Source: Paenibacillaceae bacterium
Lineage (GTDB): Bacteria > Bacillota > Bacilli > Paenibacillales > Paenibacillaceae
Direction of reading: 5' to 3'
DNA: 64,000 nucleotides
NCBI GenBank assembly: GCA_004134985.1
Contig: REGQ01000002.1
Location: 87,137 to 151,136 of the forward strand
In this document: positions 54,550-63,639 of the stretch, piece by piece
How positions within the stretch are numbered: the first letter of the stretch is position 1
Layout: each line of letters starts with the position of its first letter
Notes under the pieces: generated by a model
Databases searched by the model: none
What the model was told of the DNA's origin: nothing
What the model saw: the letters and a program-made list of their open reading frames with translations, nothing else
Made by a program: the position numbers and the translations under genes

Positions 54550-55428
54550 TTGACTACAGATACACATCTGCCGCCGCAGGAATTGAGCTGGAGGTTTGGC
54601 GATACTCCAGATTTTATGGTTGAATATGTGGAACGTTTGGGCATGTATACGATGACGACCGATCACTTTCATCCCTATTACGAAATCTACTATTTAATTT
54701 CCGGCGAACGGATCTATTTCATTGAGGACCGCACTTATAATGTCCAAGCCGGGGATTTGGTCTTTATTCCAGGCAATGTGCTTCACAAAACACAGCAGAC
54801 AGGCAGTCCGCATCATGAACGTGTCGTTATTTATTTCAGCCATTCATTTATAACACGGCAGTTCGCAGCGCTTGTTCCGTTTTTGCTCGGTCCTTTCCAT
54901 CAGGGCAATCCTATTCTGCGTCTGCCGCGCCAAGAGCAGCTTATCATTGAACAGTTGATCCGCAAGCTGATCAAGGAAATCCGACTGAAGGCCACGGGAT
55001 TTGAAATCGTGCCGCTCCATGCTTTTTTCGAGCTGCTGCTGGTCGCTGCCCGCTATGTTGATGAGCAGCCTCTTCTGGCACAGCCGCATGATACGCCAAT
55101 GCATGCCAAAATTTCGGAAGCGGTTCGCTATATTAATCTGCATTTCGCAGAGCGAATCAGCCTGCAAGCCTTGTCCGATCGGCTGTTCATCAGCCCGTCC
55201 CACCTGAGCCGCACCTTCAAGTCGATCACCGGGTTTGCTCTGACCGACTATGTGACGCTAACCAGAATAAAAGAAGCGCAGCGCCTGCTGCACACGACCA
55301 GCATGAACATTACGGACATCGCCGCTGCTGCCGGCTTTGACAACGTATCCCATTTCGGTAAAATGTTCAAAAAAATAACCCGTGTATCACCACGGGAATT
55401 TCGCAAAAATCATTATGATCAGCCATAG
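54550..55428 (+). CDS. AraC family regulator with cupin sensor domain
   Basis: 292 residues. An N-terminal cupin (DHFHPYYEIYYLISGERIYFIEDRTY, VQAGDLVFIPGNVLH at about 45-100) and two C-terminal HTH motifs (ISLQALSDRLFISPSHLSRTFKS, MNITDIAAAAGFDNVSHFGKMFKK). It starts at TTG 54550, with AGGAGG 7 bases upstream. Divergent from the MocA/uxaC pair, hence a candidate regulator of uronate genes. The leader contains five tandem hairpin repeats. Confidence 0.9.
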   Translation: MTTDTHLPPQELSWRFGDTPDFMVEYVERLGMYTMTTDHFHPYYEIYYLISGERIYFIEDRTYNVQAGDLVFIPGNVLHKTQQTGSPHHERVVIYFSHSFITRQFAALVPFLLGPFHQGNPILRLPRQEQLIIEQLIRKLIKEIRLKATGFEIVPLHAFFELLLVAARYVDEQPLLAQPHDTPMHAKISEAVRYINLHFAERISLQALSDRLFISPSHLSRTFKSITGFALTDYVTLTRIKEAQRLLHTTSMNITDIAAAAGFDNVSHFGKMFKKITRVSPREFRKNHYDQP

Positions 55429-55495
55429 CCTTGCTTCTGCTAAATTTGTTTCTACCGTGGACTCTTAGCAGCTTTAATAGACTTAACAGGTACAG

Positions 55496-55560
55496 CAGGT
55501 TTAGCGGGTTTAGCGGGTTTAGCGGGTTTAGCGGGTTTAGCAGGTTTAGCGGATTTAGCA
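55496..55560. repeat. 9-bp tandem repeat between convergent genes
   Basis: About seven copies of GGTTTAGC(G/A) with edge variants, directly between the AraC stop and the ROK stop. On the minus strand it would read Asn-Pro-Leu repeats, but no ribosome site supports a gene. Confidence 0.85.
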
Positions 55561-55563
55561 AGA

Positions 55564-56547
55564 TTAGCGCGCTCCTGCCTCAGCCTTCAATTGGTTCATT
55601 GCAACAGATAAGCTGGCCAGATCACCAACGCTCTCGCCAAGCGCCGCCGGAACAATCTCGCATACCGCAAGCGAGCCCGGCAGCGCCTCACGCTCCAGCA
55701 CTTGCCGCATCGCCGGCTCGAGCAGCGCCTGCTGCCGCGCATAGATGCTGCCGATCACAATCCGCTCCGGGTTGAGCAGATCGATCAGAATCGCCAGCCC
55801 TTCCCCCAGCCGCTGGCCGACAGTCCGGTATACTTCAACGGCAAGCGAATCGCCCTGCTGAGCCGCCTCCCCGACTTTCTTAGCTGTAATCGCTGCAAGC
55901 TCCGCTTCGGATCGGCAGAACAGGGGCGGCTGGCCAACGGCAAGCTGCTGCTGCGCCATCGATTGGGCAAGCCGGGCAATGCCTCCTCCACTGCAATACC
56001 CCTCGAAGGAGCCCGCCTTGCCATAGCCAAACGGCCCGTCAGCAGACAGCCGCATATGCCCTACTTCGCCAGCCATATCATTGCGACCTGCATAAAGCCG
56101 GCCATCGAGAATTAGCCCTGCGCCCAGACCAGTCCCGAACGTCAGAAATGCCATGCTGCGCACACCGCGGCCCGCTCCCCACTGCCATTCTGCCAGAGCG
56201 CAGGCATTGGCGTCATTTTGCAGGCCGACCATTGTTCCGAACGCCTCCCGCAGCGGTGTTACAACATCGACATGATCCCAATGCGGGAGGTTTGGCGGGG
56301 ACAGAATCAGCCCGCGGCGACTGTCAAGCGGGCTGCCGCAGCTGATGCCGATCGCATCAAATTTGCTAATGGCATGCTCCGCCATTAACGCGCGCAAGGC
56401 GGTCACGAAAGACTGTACCGCATCGTCAGGGCTGGCTGGCGTGGGGTACAGTCTTTTGCCGATCACATGGATCTGGCCCTCCTGCTCTATGCCGATAACC
56501 GCCGCACATTTCGTTCCGCCGATATCAATCCCGCCCAATACGGTCAT
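55564..56547 (-). CDS. ROK family sugar kinase
   Basis: 327 residues. ATP-binding LGGIDIGGTKCAAVIG at the N-terminus, the sugar-binding region LQNDANACALAEWQWGAG (about 115-132) and TFGTGLGAGLILDG. The ROK zinc motif is not obvious: the region reads GSFEGYCSGGGIARL with one Cys. Substrate unknown; a sugar or amino sugar. ATG 56547 overlaps the stop of the SIS isomerase gene (ATGA), so the pair is translationally coupled and probably acts on consecutive steps. Confidence 0.88.
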   Translation of the reverse strand: MTVLGGIDIGGTKCAAVIGIEQEGQIHVIGKRLYPTPASPDDAVQSFVTALRALMAEHAISKFDAIGISCGSPLDSRRGLILSPPNLPHWDHVDVVTPLREAFGTMVGLQNDANACALAEWQWGAGRGVRSMAFLTFGTGLGAGLILDGRLYAGRNDMAGEVGHMRLSADGPFGYGKAGSFEGYCSGGGIARLAQSMAQQQLAVGQPPLFCRSEAELAAITAKKVGEAAQQGDSLAVEVYRTVGQRLGEGLAILIDLLNPERIVIGSIYARQQALLEPAMRQVLEREALPGSLAVCEIVPAALGESVGDLASLSVAMNQLKAEAGAR

Positions 56548-57176
56548 CCGAAGAACGCCTCCTCCAGCATGATGCACAAGGTATGGTACACGGGCAAATG
56601 GCGTTCCTGTATATCAATCGTCGTGTCCCACGGGACGCAGATGGTTACATCGCAATGCTTGGCCATCAATCCCCCGGAACGGCCGGTCAGCCCAATGGTG
56701 GAGAGCCCCAGAGCTGAAGCGACCTGCAGCGCTCGCAGCACATTGGCCGAGTTGCCTGATGTGCTAATACCCAGCAGCACATCGCCCGGCTTGCCGTAGC
56801 CCAGCACCTGCTGTGCAAAAATCATATCGGCGGCAACATCGTTGGCAAACGCCGTGATTAATGCCGAATGACTGACCAGCGAAATCGCGGGCAGCGCACC
56901 TTGAAGATGATCGGCAATATAATCGGCATCATCTCCGGCCGCTTGTCTGAGCTTTTCTCTCAATCCGGCAGACACCGGCCGTTGCAGCAGAAAACCTTTC
57001 ATCAATTCCCCGACAATATGCTCGCAGTCAGACGCGCTGCCGCCGTTGCCGCACAACAGCACCTTGCCCCCATTTTCATAACATTGCTTCAAAGCGGCAA
57101 AGGCAGCCATAATATCATTTTCACAGCCGCTTAACTCAGGATACTTCTGAAACAGTTTTTCTGTAACCGCATTCAT
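56544..57176 (-). CDS. SIS domain phosphosugar isomerase (GmhA-like)
   Basis: 210 residues, like sedoheptulose-7-phosphate isomerases of the GmhA type: VLLCGNGGSASDCEHIVGEL (about 48-67), STSGNSANVLRAL (about 135-147), and the C-terminal ERHLPVYHTLCIMLEEAF with the family's His. ATG 57176 has GGGGGAG 6 bases upstream; the frame extends upstream but without a site. Coupled to the ROK kinase gene. The family makes heptose phosphates for nucleotide-heptose synthesis, but isomerisation of another phosphosugar is possible. Confidence 0.85.
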   Translation of the reverse strand: MNAVTEKLFQKYPELSGCENDIMAAFAALKQCYENGGKVLLCGNGGSASDCEHIVGELMKGFLLQRPVSAGLREKLRQAAGDDADYIADHLQGALPAISLVSHSALITAFANDVAADMIFAQQVLGYGKPGDVLLGISTSGNSANVLRALQVASALGLSTIGLTGRSGGLMAKHCDVTICVPWDTTIDIQERHLPVYHTLCIMLEEAFFG

Positions 57177-57357
57177 TTTGTTCTCCCCCATTTTCCCGTT
57201 CATCTTGTCACATGCCAGGTTGTGATTGGAAGCGCCCTGCATAAGCTTGTATTTCGACCAGAAACGGACGCCTCTCTGCTGGAAAAAATACAGAGAAGCC
57301 GTTTCAGCTAGTTCTATTCGTATCCTACTATAGGATATCGGAATTGAAAAGCCCCGC

Positions 57358-59562
57358 CTAAACAATGAGCGGGGACAACTCTCCTTCATAAAGAACGGTC
57401 AGTCGGTGAAGAGCACGGGTGCAGCCGACATACAGCAGCTTCGCATCCTGTGGGGAGTGGCGATAGCGCTGCGCATCCGCATCGATCAGCAGTACCGCAT
57501 CGAACTCCAGCCCTTTGGCCAGATAGACGGGAACGATCGATACGCCGCCCTGGTATTCATGCTGCGTTTCCGTAATCAGACTGGCTGCGATGCCTTCCTC
57601 CTGCAGCAGTGTGCTGAGATCAGCGCAATCTTCATCAGAACGGCCGATGATCGCCATCGTGCGCATCCCGCGTTCGCGGTTTTCAGTCAAGAACGAACGT
57701 ATCCGTTCAATCCGTTCCGCCAAAGAAGACACTTGCTCCACCGCAACAGGATCGCCGCTGCGAAATACCGGCACTGCGGGCGGCAGTCCCGTCTCAGTAA
57801 ACGGGATGATCCTGTTGGCAAATTCGATAATTTCCAAAGTCGACCGATAGCTCTGTCTCAGTTCAAAATATCCTGTTTGTTCTGCGGGAAACACTGCAAA
57901 GAAATCTTCCCAGCGCCGTATACCGCGGTAATCATGAATGCCCTGCGCCAAGTCGCCCAAGATGGTAAATGAAGGCTCATTCATGCAAGCCCGCAGCAGC
58001 GCAACCTGAAATGGCGAAAAGTCCTGTGCCTCATCAATAACGACGTGATCGAACGAATAGCTCTCTTTACCATATAAAAACAGATGAATCCACATCAGTG
58101 GAGCGAGATCTTCCGGTTTCACATTGCCCTTGCGCAACGCGCTGCGCGAATCCTCCATAATTGCTTCCGGCAGTTCCTTCGATGCCTCGCTGTCGAACAA
58201 TCCGCGATATACATCCAGCGCTGTAAGCACGGTCAGTTTCTTCGCATAAGCGCGCAATCGCTGCTTGCCGGTCTTCGCCCGCTCCTTGCGCACTTTCGGA
58301 TCAGCGACCTCTGCCAACCGCATCTCAAGCCATCTGTTCAGTCGGGCTACCAAACGTTCTCGCCGCACCGCCAGCGGGTAGTCAAGATATTCAATGGTAT
58401 ACCACTCTACCAGCTCGGCAATGGACAGTTCAGTACCTGGCCAGGCTTCGAATGGTTCAGTGGGCAAATAAAAGTCCGCAAGCTTCTCCAATCCGTTGTC
58501 GATCCATTGCTTGAACAACAGGGACCCTTTGAAGCGCCCTGGCGTGTCGAGCGAATCCAATGCTCCCGCAGAATTCGGATTATCCAGCGGAACTGGTGCA
58601 TCCAGCGGACTCGCCGTGATGCGTTCATCTGCCCTGGTCAGCGGCTTGCGCCCTGCAGGAATACTTCCCTTCCCCCCCGAATCACGCTGCTGCAGACTGA
58701 ACCAGGCCTTCCCTTCCTCCTGCTGCAGTTTTATTTTGCCTGATCCTGCGAGGGCCTCCATTACCCAATCTGCAAAAATCGTTTGCCTGACATGACCTAC
58801 GCCAAGCTCAGGCAGCACCTCTGATATATAATCGAGAAACATCGCATTGGGGGCGAAAATGATCATCTTCTCCGCACGGATATGACCCTGGTACTGGTAA
58901 AGCAAATAAGCGAGCCTGTGCAAAGCCACCGTTGTTTTGCCTGATCCGGCCGCCCCTTGAATGATCAAGGCCGTGCTTTTGCTGGCACGGATAATTTTGT
59001 CCTGTTCCGCCTGAATCGTCGAGACAATATCCCGCAGCCGATTATCTTTCTTCTCGCCCAGCCGGTAAACCAGAAACTCGTCACTGACGTTAAGGTTATC
59101 CCCGCCGCGCTCATAGCTGTCCACCACACGCTGCAGTTCGCGCTCGCGGATCGACAGATTTCTTTTCCGATATACCTCACCGTCAACCGGTCCTTCCGGG
59201 GCATCATAGGTCACTGCCTCATCGCCGCCAGTGAAGGAATAGAACAGACTCGCCACCGGAGCACGCCAGTCGATGACATAGGGCTCATCATCCTCACTTC
59301 GCTCCATCCCACGCTTGCCGATGTAGAGCGGCATCACGGTTTTCGCATGTCCCGCCTCCAAAAAGTCAAGACGCCCAAAGTAAGGTTCCATATTGAGCTG
59401 CTGCAACCGTTCTTTTCTTTCCTCACGTCTGGCATCAAGCACTTTCAGGGTGAAATCATCCCCATAATAACGATCGCCGATCGTGGCAAGCTGCTGTTCA
59501 ATCTCCTGATAGGTTTCCTTCAGTCTTTGCTGCTCTTCTGTAAATTGCTTGGATTGCTCCAT
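57358..59562 (-). CDS. helD: HelD-type RNA polymerase recycling ATPase (UvrD/Rep-like)
   Basis: 734 residues. N-terminal coiled coil (about 5-60) that enters RNA polymerase, Walker A GAAGSGKTTVALHR (about 204-217), Walker B VIDEAQDFSPFQ (about 525), and late helicase motifs LRQSYRST and VYLAKGLEFDAVLL. HelD removes stalled RNA polymerase from DNA. A Gly/Pro/Ser-rich stretch at about 290-340 (SIPAGRKPLTRADERITA...) seems an extra linker relative to family members I know. ATG 59562 has GGAGGG 4-5 bases upstream. Monocistronic. Confidence 0.92.
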   Translation of the reverse strand: MEQSKQFTEEQQRLKETYQEIEQQLATIGDRYYGDDFTLKVLDARREERKERLQQLNMEPYFGRLDFLEAGHAKTVMPLYIGKRGMERSEDDEPYVIDWRAPVASLFYSFTGGDEAVTYDAPEGPVDGEVYRKRNLSIRERELQRVVDSYERGGDNLNVSDEFLVYRLGEKKDNRLRDIVSTIQAEQDKIIRASKSTALIIQGAAGSGKTTVALHRLAYLLYQYQGHIRAEKMIIFAPNAMFLDYISEVLPELGVGHVRQTIFADWVMEALAGSGKIKLQQEEGKAWFSLQQRDSGGKGSIPAGRKPLTRADERITASPLDAPVPLDNPNSAGALDSLDTPGRFKGSLLFKQWIDNGLEKLADFYLPTEPFEAWPGTELSIAELVEWYTIEYLDYPLAVRRERLVARLNRWLEMRLAEVADPKVRKERAKTGKQRLRAYAKKLTVLTALDVYRGLFDSEASKELPEAIMEDSRSALRKGNVKPEDLAPLMWIHLFLYGKESYSFDHVVIDEAQDFSPFQVALLRACMNEPSFTILGDLAQGIHDYRGIRRWEDFFAVFPAEQTGYFELRQSYRSTLEIIEFANRIIPFTETGLPPAVPVFRSGDPVAVEQVSSLAERIERIRSFLTENRERGMRTMAIIGRSDEDCADLSTLLQEEGIAASLITETQHEYQGGVSIVPVYLAKGLEFDAVLLIDADAQRYRHSPQDAKLLYVGCTRALHRLTVLYEGELSPLIV

Positions 59563-59578
59563 CTTGCCCTCCTTCTAA

Positions 59579-60071
59579 AAAATGCTGCAGTAAGTCATTT
59601 TCAACCGCCGCTTATTCTGTGTAGCGCTACGTTGTATATTTTGGCACAAAAATCAAAAAAACAATAGACTTATGTTTTGCTTTTTGGTATGATGTTGGTT
59701 AATGAATTACCTAAAAGATTCCGAACAAGCGTTCTCATTTATTTGTATGAATTAGATAACAATTGGCAATAAATGCAGATCATAACTTTAAATCATCTTC
59801 CAGAGAGATGCAACAATTAACGCACTTATTTTATATACAGAAGCAAAGAGCCTGTCATTGATGACAGGCTCTTTGCTTCGCTTGCGTGGTCGAATCACCG
59901 TCATGCGACGCCGCACCGCGCGCTGGGAACTCGGTGAGGCGCTGCCAACAAGCGGAGCTTGCAAGCAAGCATGCGGACAATTCGACTGCTGATGAATATT
60001 GCGCCTACAGCCTATTGATGATCAGACTGTTGATGAGTAGAGTGCATACAGGCTATTGATGAGAATTGCGC
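59579..60071. other. Gene-free region between helD and the anti-sigma-like gene
   Basis: The first 260 bases are AT-rich and probably hold the helD promoter. A strong hairpin sits at 59841-59878. After it come a GC-rich stretch and imperfect repeats of CTATTGATGA (near 60013, 60030 and 60053). No gene recognised. Confidence 0.6.
59841..59878. terminator. Perfect 17-bp hairpin, probable terminator of the sigma/anti-sigma operon
   Basis: AAGCAAAGAGCCTGTCA (59841-59857) pairs fully with 59862-59878 around a 4-base loop. It lies about 190 bases after the minus-strand stop at 60072. Confidence 0.7.
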
Positions 60072-61277
60072 CTATGACGGGAGCGTGAGCGACATATATT
60101 TCACCTTGCCATTTTCCATATACAAATGGAATTTCAAATAATCACCGATAAGGTAGCTCCACTTCGCATCTGTTTTCAGATTTGGTTCGCCAATCCGCCG
60201 GATGACCTCCTCACCGTCAAGCCCTACTGCTATTCCATCCGGGGTTGTGTAGTCATCGCTGGCAAATACAACTTCACGACTAAGTGTGGTGACAGTTCCT
60301 TGCAGGTAAGTGCGGATAGTGCTGTTCTCCATTGTGAGCGAATCGTAGAATGGCAGCTCGCTTTCGGCCATCATTTTCTGCTGCAGCCGGTTCATCCAGT
60401 CGTTGTAATCCATCGAGTCAATTTTCAATGCCTCCATTGGCGCGGCGTGACTTTCATCCACACGAATCGTTTCGTCCGCCTCCATCTCAAGCCGCGATTG
60501 TTCACTAAGACCGTCCAGATTCGCCAGCGTTCCTTCTGTCCCCAGCAGTGAATTCATCATTAATACTACGCCATCTGATGCATAGTAGGCGTTCTTGCCA
60601 AGCGTGATCGTATTGGACGGGAAATCATAGGGTATGGCGTATCGCGTCTTACCTGCCTGCAATCGTAGCGTATAATCCGGCTGCGGGGAGGCGTCTTGCT
60701 CGGCTCGACCTGTCTCCAAATCAAGCCACGCCAAATATTGGCTGATGACATACAATCGTGCTTGTGGAATATCGTATTCCTCTTGTGTTCGCTCATTCCA
60801 TAGTGTAATCCGCTGAATTTCTTCTGTATTGAAGGGCAGACTGTCCCTCAAATTTCCACTCCAAGATGAAGGAACGAGCAATTGATATTGTTGTTCTAAA
60901 TTGACTTGCGGCTCTTCCGGGCGATCATCAGGATCAAGCTCGTCCTGATTGTCTGGTTCGGTTGAATCTGGTGGCATTGGGTCTGGTCCCTTCACCCCCG
61001 GATCGTTGCCTGGGCCAGTTTGGCCAACGCCTGGTCCGTTGTCACCCGTCCACAGCTTCCCTGTCCAATTCGGGATGACCGCCGTCCCGACGACGACAAC
61101 AATAATGAGCGCTGCCGCTGCGATTGCAAGTGCCCGACTGTAGCTGCGGCGAATCGGTTTAGTTCCTCCTTCGGCTTGTGCCCGCTCAATTCGCAGCATC
61201 TTCTGTTCCGTAAACATCGGCTTATTCAAAGGATCGCTTTTCAGCTTGCGGTACCATTCGGGGTCAAACTCCTTCAT
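60072..61277 (-). CDS. Membrane protein paired with ECF sigma factor, probable anti-sigma factor
   Basis: 401 residues. Cytoplasmic N-terminus of about 48 residues, one membrane segment (about 50-68, LAIAAAALIIVVVVGTAVI), an Asp/Pro/Gly-rich linker (about 75-130) and a large outside domain with no motif I recognise. The topology is that of a membrane anti-sigma factor, and the gene overlaps the ECF sigma gene by 14 bases. No zinc-binding HxxxCxxC motif is present. It probably holds the sigma factor until an envelope signal arrives. Confidence 0.75.
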   Translation of the reverse strand: MKEFDPEWYRKLKSDPLNKPMFTEQKMLRIERAQAEGGTKPIRRSYSRALAIAAAALIIVVVVGTAVIPNWTGKLWTGDNGPGVGQTGPGNDPGVKGPDPMPPDSTEPDNQDELDPDDRPEEPQVNLEQQYQLLVPSSWSGNLRDSLPFNTEEIQRITLWNERTQEEYDIPQARLYVISQYLAWLDLETGRAEQDASPQPDYTLRLQAGKTRYAIPYDFPSNTITLGKNAYYASDGVVLMMNSLLGTEGTLANLDGLSEQSRLEMEADETIRVDESHAAPMEALKIDSMDYNDWMNRLQQKMMAESELPFYDSLTMENSTIRTYLQGTVTTLSREVVFASDDYTTPDGIAVGLDGEEVIRRIGEPNLKTDAKWSYLIGDYLKFHLYMENGKVKYMSLTLPS

Positions 61278-61809
61278 AAACTCCTGCCTCCTTCCAGTAA
61301 GCTGTAATTAGTTTGCGGGCGCGGAAAAGACGTGATTTCGCCGTTCCCTCGGACAACTGCAGCACATCGGCTATTTCTTTTGTTGTCAGCTCATATTTCG
61401 CATGCAGGATGAGTACTTCCCTGAATTTGATCGGCAGTTTCATAACGGCTCGCCAAATATCATCCGTATAGATCAATTCAATAGCCTTTTTTTCCGCTGA
61501 TGGGCTGATTCCGCGCGATGTCACCCACTCCACAAGCGTCACTTTGCGGATAAAGGCCGATTTCAAACAATTTAATGATGTATTGCGGGTGATCGACAAC
61601 AGCCAGGTTTTCAATGTGGATGCGCCGCGAAACGAATCAATTGTGCGATAAACTATTAGAAACACGTCCTGTGTAATATCGTCCGCAAGATCATGCCGTT
61701 TGGTAAGCAAAAAAGCCAAATTCCAAACATCTCTGCCATAAGTCTGCATTAACTCGCGAAAGCTGTCTGCATCCATGGCCTCCATATATTTATAATGCGA
61801 ATCATCCAA
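61264..61809 (-). CDS. ECF-type RNA polymerase sigma factor
   Basis: 181 residues. Region 2 is LAFLLTKRHDLADDITQDVFLIVYRTIDSFRG (about 30-61) and region 4 is LPIKFREVLILHAKYELTTKEIADVLQLSEGTAKSRLFRARKLI (about 125-168). It starts at TTG 61809 with GGAGG 9 bases upstream; the nearer ATG is in another frame. A GGGAAC/TGTCTA promoter upstream resembles ECF promoters, suggesting autoregulation. The downstream overlapping gene is its likely anti-sigma factor. Confidence 0.93.
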   Translation of the reverse strand: MDDSHYKYMEAMDADSFRELMQTYGRDVWNLAFLLTKRHDLADDITQDVFLIVYRTIDSFRGASTLKTWLLSITRNTSLNCLKSAFIRKVTLVEWVTSRGISPSAEKKAIELIYTDDIWRAVMKLPIKFREVLILHAKYELTTKEIADVLQLSEGTAKSRLFRARKLITAYWKEAGVYEGV

Positions 61810-61829
61810 GCATGTTCACCTCCAATGAT

Positions 61830-61858
61830 TAGACAATTCAAATCGGCAATTAGTTCCC
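61830..61858 (-). promoter_or_regulatory. Candidate autoregulated ECF promoter
   Basis: Minus-strand GGGAAC (61853-61858), 17 bases, TGTCTA (61830-61835), about 20 bases before the sigma gene start. The AAC and GTC cores are typical of ECF promoters. Confidence 0.45.
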
Positions 61859-61940
61859 TGTTAATTAAATTTCAAGAACAGACTGCCCGTGGCTGGAATG
61901 GTTCAGGATGAAAATGTTGCTAGCTCTATGCAGAAATGTT

Positions 61941-61970
61941 TTGCGCTTTGGGGGTGTTCCTCGTTACAAT
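61941..61970 (+). promoter_or_regulatory. Promoter of the glucokinase/nitroreductase pair
   Basis: TTGCGC (61941-61946), 18 bases, TACAAT (61965-61970), about 80 bases before the ROK gene. Confidence 0.5.
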
Positions 61971-62050
61971 AAGAATATGTCCGTGGACAGGTTCGCCGAG
62001 CCGGGAGCCATGTCAACACGGAATGCTACTACAACTAACGGAGGATTCAA

Positions 62051-62971
62051 ATGAATATCGCTGTCGGAATTGATATCGGCGGAACAAAAACGGCGATCGG
62101 CATTGTGGATGAGCAGGGTACTACCCTCGCCAAAAATGCGATCAAAACCGATTTGTCCGTCTCACCGCAACAAATGACTGAGCGGATCGCTCAGACCGTA
62201 CAACAATTATTGGACGGGCAAGGCATCGCCGTATCCGACCTGAAAGGCATTGGCATCGGCGCCCCCGGCCCGCTGGACCCTGCCAATGGCAAAATAACTT
62301 GTCCGCCCAATCTTCCAAGCTGGTGGGACTTTCCGCTTGTCGAGGAATTGCATCGTCATCTGCCTGCACCGATTCGTATGGAAAATGATGCGTCAGCAGG
62401 AGCACTAGCTGAACACTGGATCGGAGCCGCACAGGATACCGACCATTTTATTTATATTACAATTAGTACAGGCATTGGTTCCGGCATCTATCTGCATGGC
62501 AAGCTCCTTACTGGGTCCACCGGCAACGCCGGCGATGCGGGTCATATCGTGGTGGACCCCACTGCAGGAACCTGTGTTTGCGGTCAAAAAGGCTGCTGGG
62601 AATTCGTCGCCTCCGGCACCGCTATTCAGCGTCAAGGATCGGCGCTGCTCGGCAGAGAAGTAACGTCGAAGGAAATTTTTGAGCTGGCTCAAAGCGGTGA
62701 CGCGGCATGTGCGGGCCTGGTGGATCAAGTATTCCATCATATCGGAGTAGGTTGTGTGTCGCTGATCAACCTGTTCGATCCTCAGAAAATAGTTATTGGA
62801 GGAGGCGTATCGCAAGTTGGCGATCCGTTGTTTACCGCTGTGCGCGACTATGTATCCAAGTACGCACTGAACCCATCCGGCCGCAAAACTGCTATTGTTC
62901 CCGCAGCGCTGCTGCAGGATGCAGGATTGATCGGGGCAGCGTCACTCATTCATGCCGAAGGAGGCAAATAA
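62051..62971 (+). CDS. ROK family glucokinase
   Basis: 306 residues. Phosphate-binding VGIDIGGTKTAIGIV at residues 5-19, the glucose-binding region ENDASAGALAEHWIGA (about 112-127), TISTGIGSGIYLHG, and the ROK zinc site CVCGQKGCWE (about 175-184) with His in DAGHIVVD. It phosphorylates glucose or a related hexose with ATP in the cytoplasm. ATG 62051 follows GGAGG at 6 bases. The nitroreductase gene begins 2 bases after its stop. Confidence 0.93.
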   Translation: MNIAVGIDIGGTKTAIGIVDEQGTTLAKNAIKTDLSVSPQQMTERIAQTVQQLLDGQGIAVSDLKGIGIGAPGPLDPANGKITCPPNLPSWWDFPLVEELHRHLPAPIRMENDASAGALAEHWIGAAQDTDHFIYITISTGIGSGIYLHGKLLTGSTGNAGDAGHIVVDPTAGTCVCGQKGCWEFVASGTAIQRQGSALLGREVTSKEIFELAQSGDAACAGLVDQVFHHIGVGCVSLINLFDPQKIVIGGGVSQVGDPLFTAVRDYVSKYALNPSGRKTAIVPAALLQDAGLIGAASLIHAEGGK

Positions 62972-62972
62972 G

Positions 62973-63542
62973 TTGTCTGAAACGATAGATGTATTCGAAG
63001 CGATTCGCAGTCGCCGTTCCATTGGCAGATTAAAGGATCATGCTGTAGAAGACAAGCTTATTCATGAAATTTTGGAAGCCGGCAATTGGGCGCCCAGTCA
63101 TCACGGCACCGAGCCGTGGCGCTTTTATGTCATGACCGGCGATGGACGCAATGTGCTGGCAGACGCTTACGGCGATATCGCCGTAGAAGCCGCTGGCGAA
63201 ACGCCGGTCGACCGTGAGAAGCATCGCGCCAAAGCTTTCCGCGCGCCGCTCGTCATCGCGGTCGCCGTCTCGCCATCCCCTGCACCAAGAGTAGTGCGCG
63301 CAGAGGAATTGGCCGCCGCTCAAGCGGCTGTGCAAAACATGCTGCTCGCCGCGCATGCTCTCGGGCTGGCCGCAATTTGGCGCTCTGGCGAGCCGATGTA
63401 CCATTCCCGCATGCAAGCGGCGTTCGAGCTTGCGGAAGAGGAAGAACTCGTGGCTTTGCTCTACATAGGCGAGCCGGATATGGTGCCGCCCCAGGGCAAA
63501 CGCCGGCCGTACGAGGAAAAAACAACCTGGCTGCGGTCGTAG
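62973..63542 (+). CDS. Nitroreductase family protein
   Basis: 189 residues. FMN-binding N-terminus IRSRRSIGRL, then EAGNWAPSHHGTEPWRFYVM (about 35-55) and HALGLAAIWRSGEP (about 125-138), as in YdjA/TdsD-like nitroreductases. It starts at TTG 62973 with AAGGAGG 8 bases upstream, inside the end of the ROK gene. Co-transcribed with the glucokinase, a pairing with no obvious metabolic sense. A perfect terminator follows. Confidence 0.9.
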   Translation: MSETIDVFEAIRSRRSIGRLKDHAVEDKLIHEILEAGNWAPSHHGTEPWRFYVMTGDGRNVLADAYGDIAVEAAGETPVDREKHRAKAFRAPLVIAVAVSPSPAPRVVRAEELAAAQAAVQNMLLAAHALGLAAIWRSGEPMYHSRMQAAFELAEEEELVALLYIGEPDMVPPQGKRRPYEEKTTWLRS

Positions 63543-63555
63543 TCTGATCGACCGC

Positions 63556-63600
63556 CACGCCAAAAGCCCCTGCCTAGTTAAGGCAGGGGCTTTTGGCGTG
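63556..63600 (+). terminator. Perfect 20-bp hairpin terminator
   Basis: CACGCCAAAAGCCCCTGCCT (63556-63575) pairs fully with 63581-63600 around a 5-base loop; CTTTTGG lies within the right arm. Ends the glucokinase/nitroreductase transcript. Confidence 0.85.
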
Positions 63601-63639
63601 CGCGCAGCGCTGCTCTGCCGCTGGTGCGGCGCCGAGGCC

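Noticed and set aside
55367..55561. Asn-Pro-Leu repeat protein on the minus strand
   Set aside because: Simple 9-bp repeat between two convergent stops, with no promoter or ribosome site.
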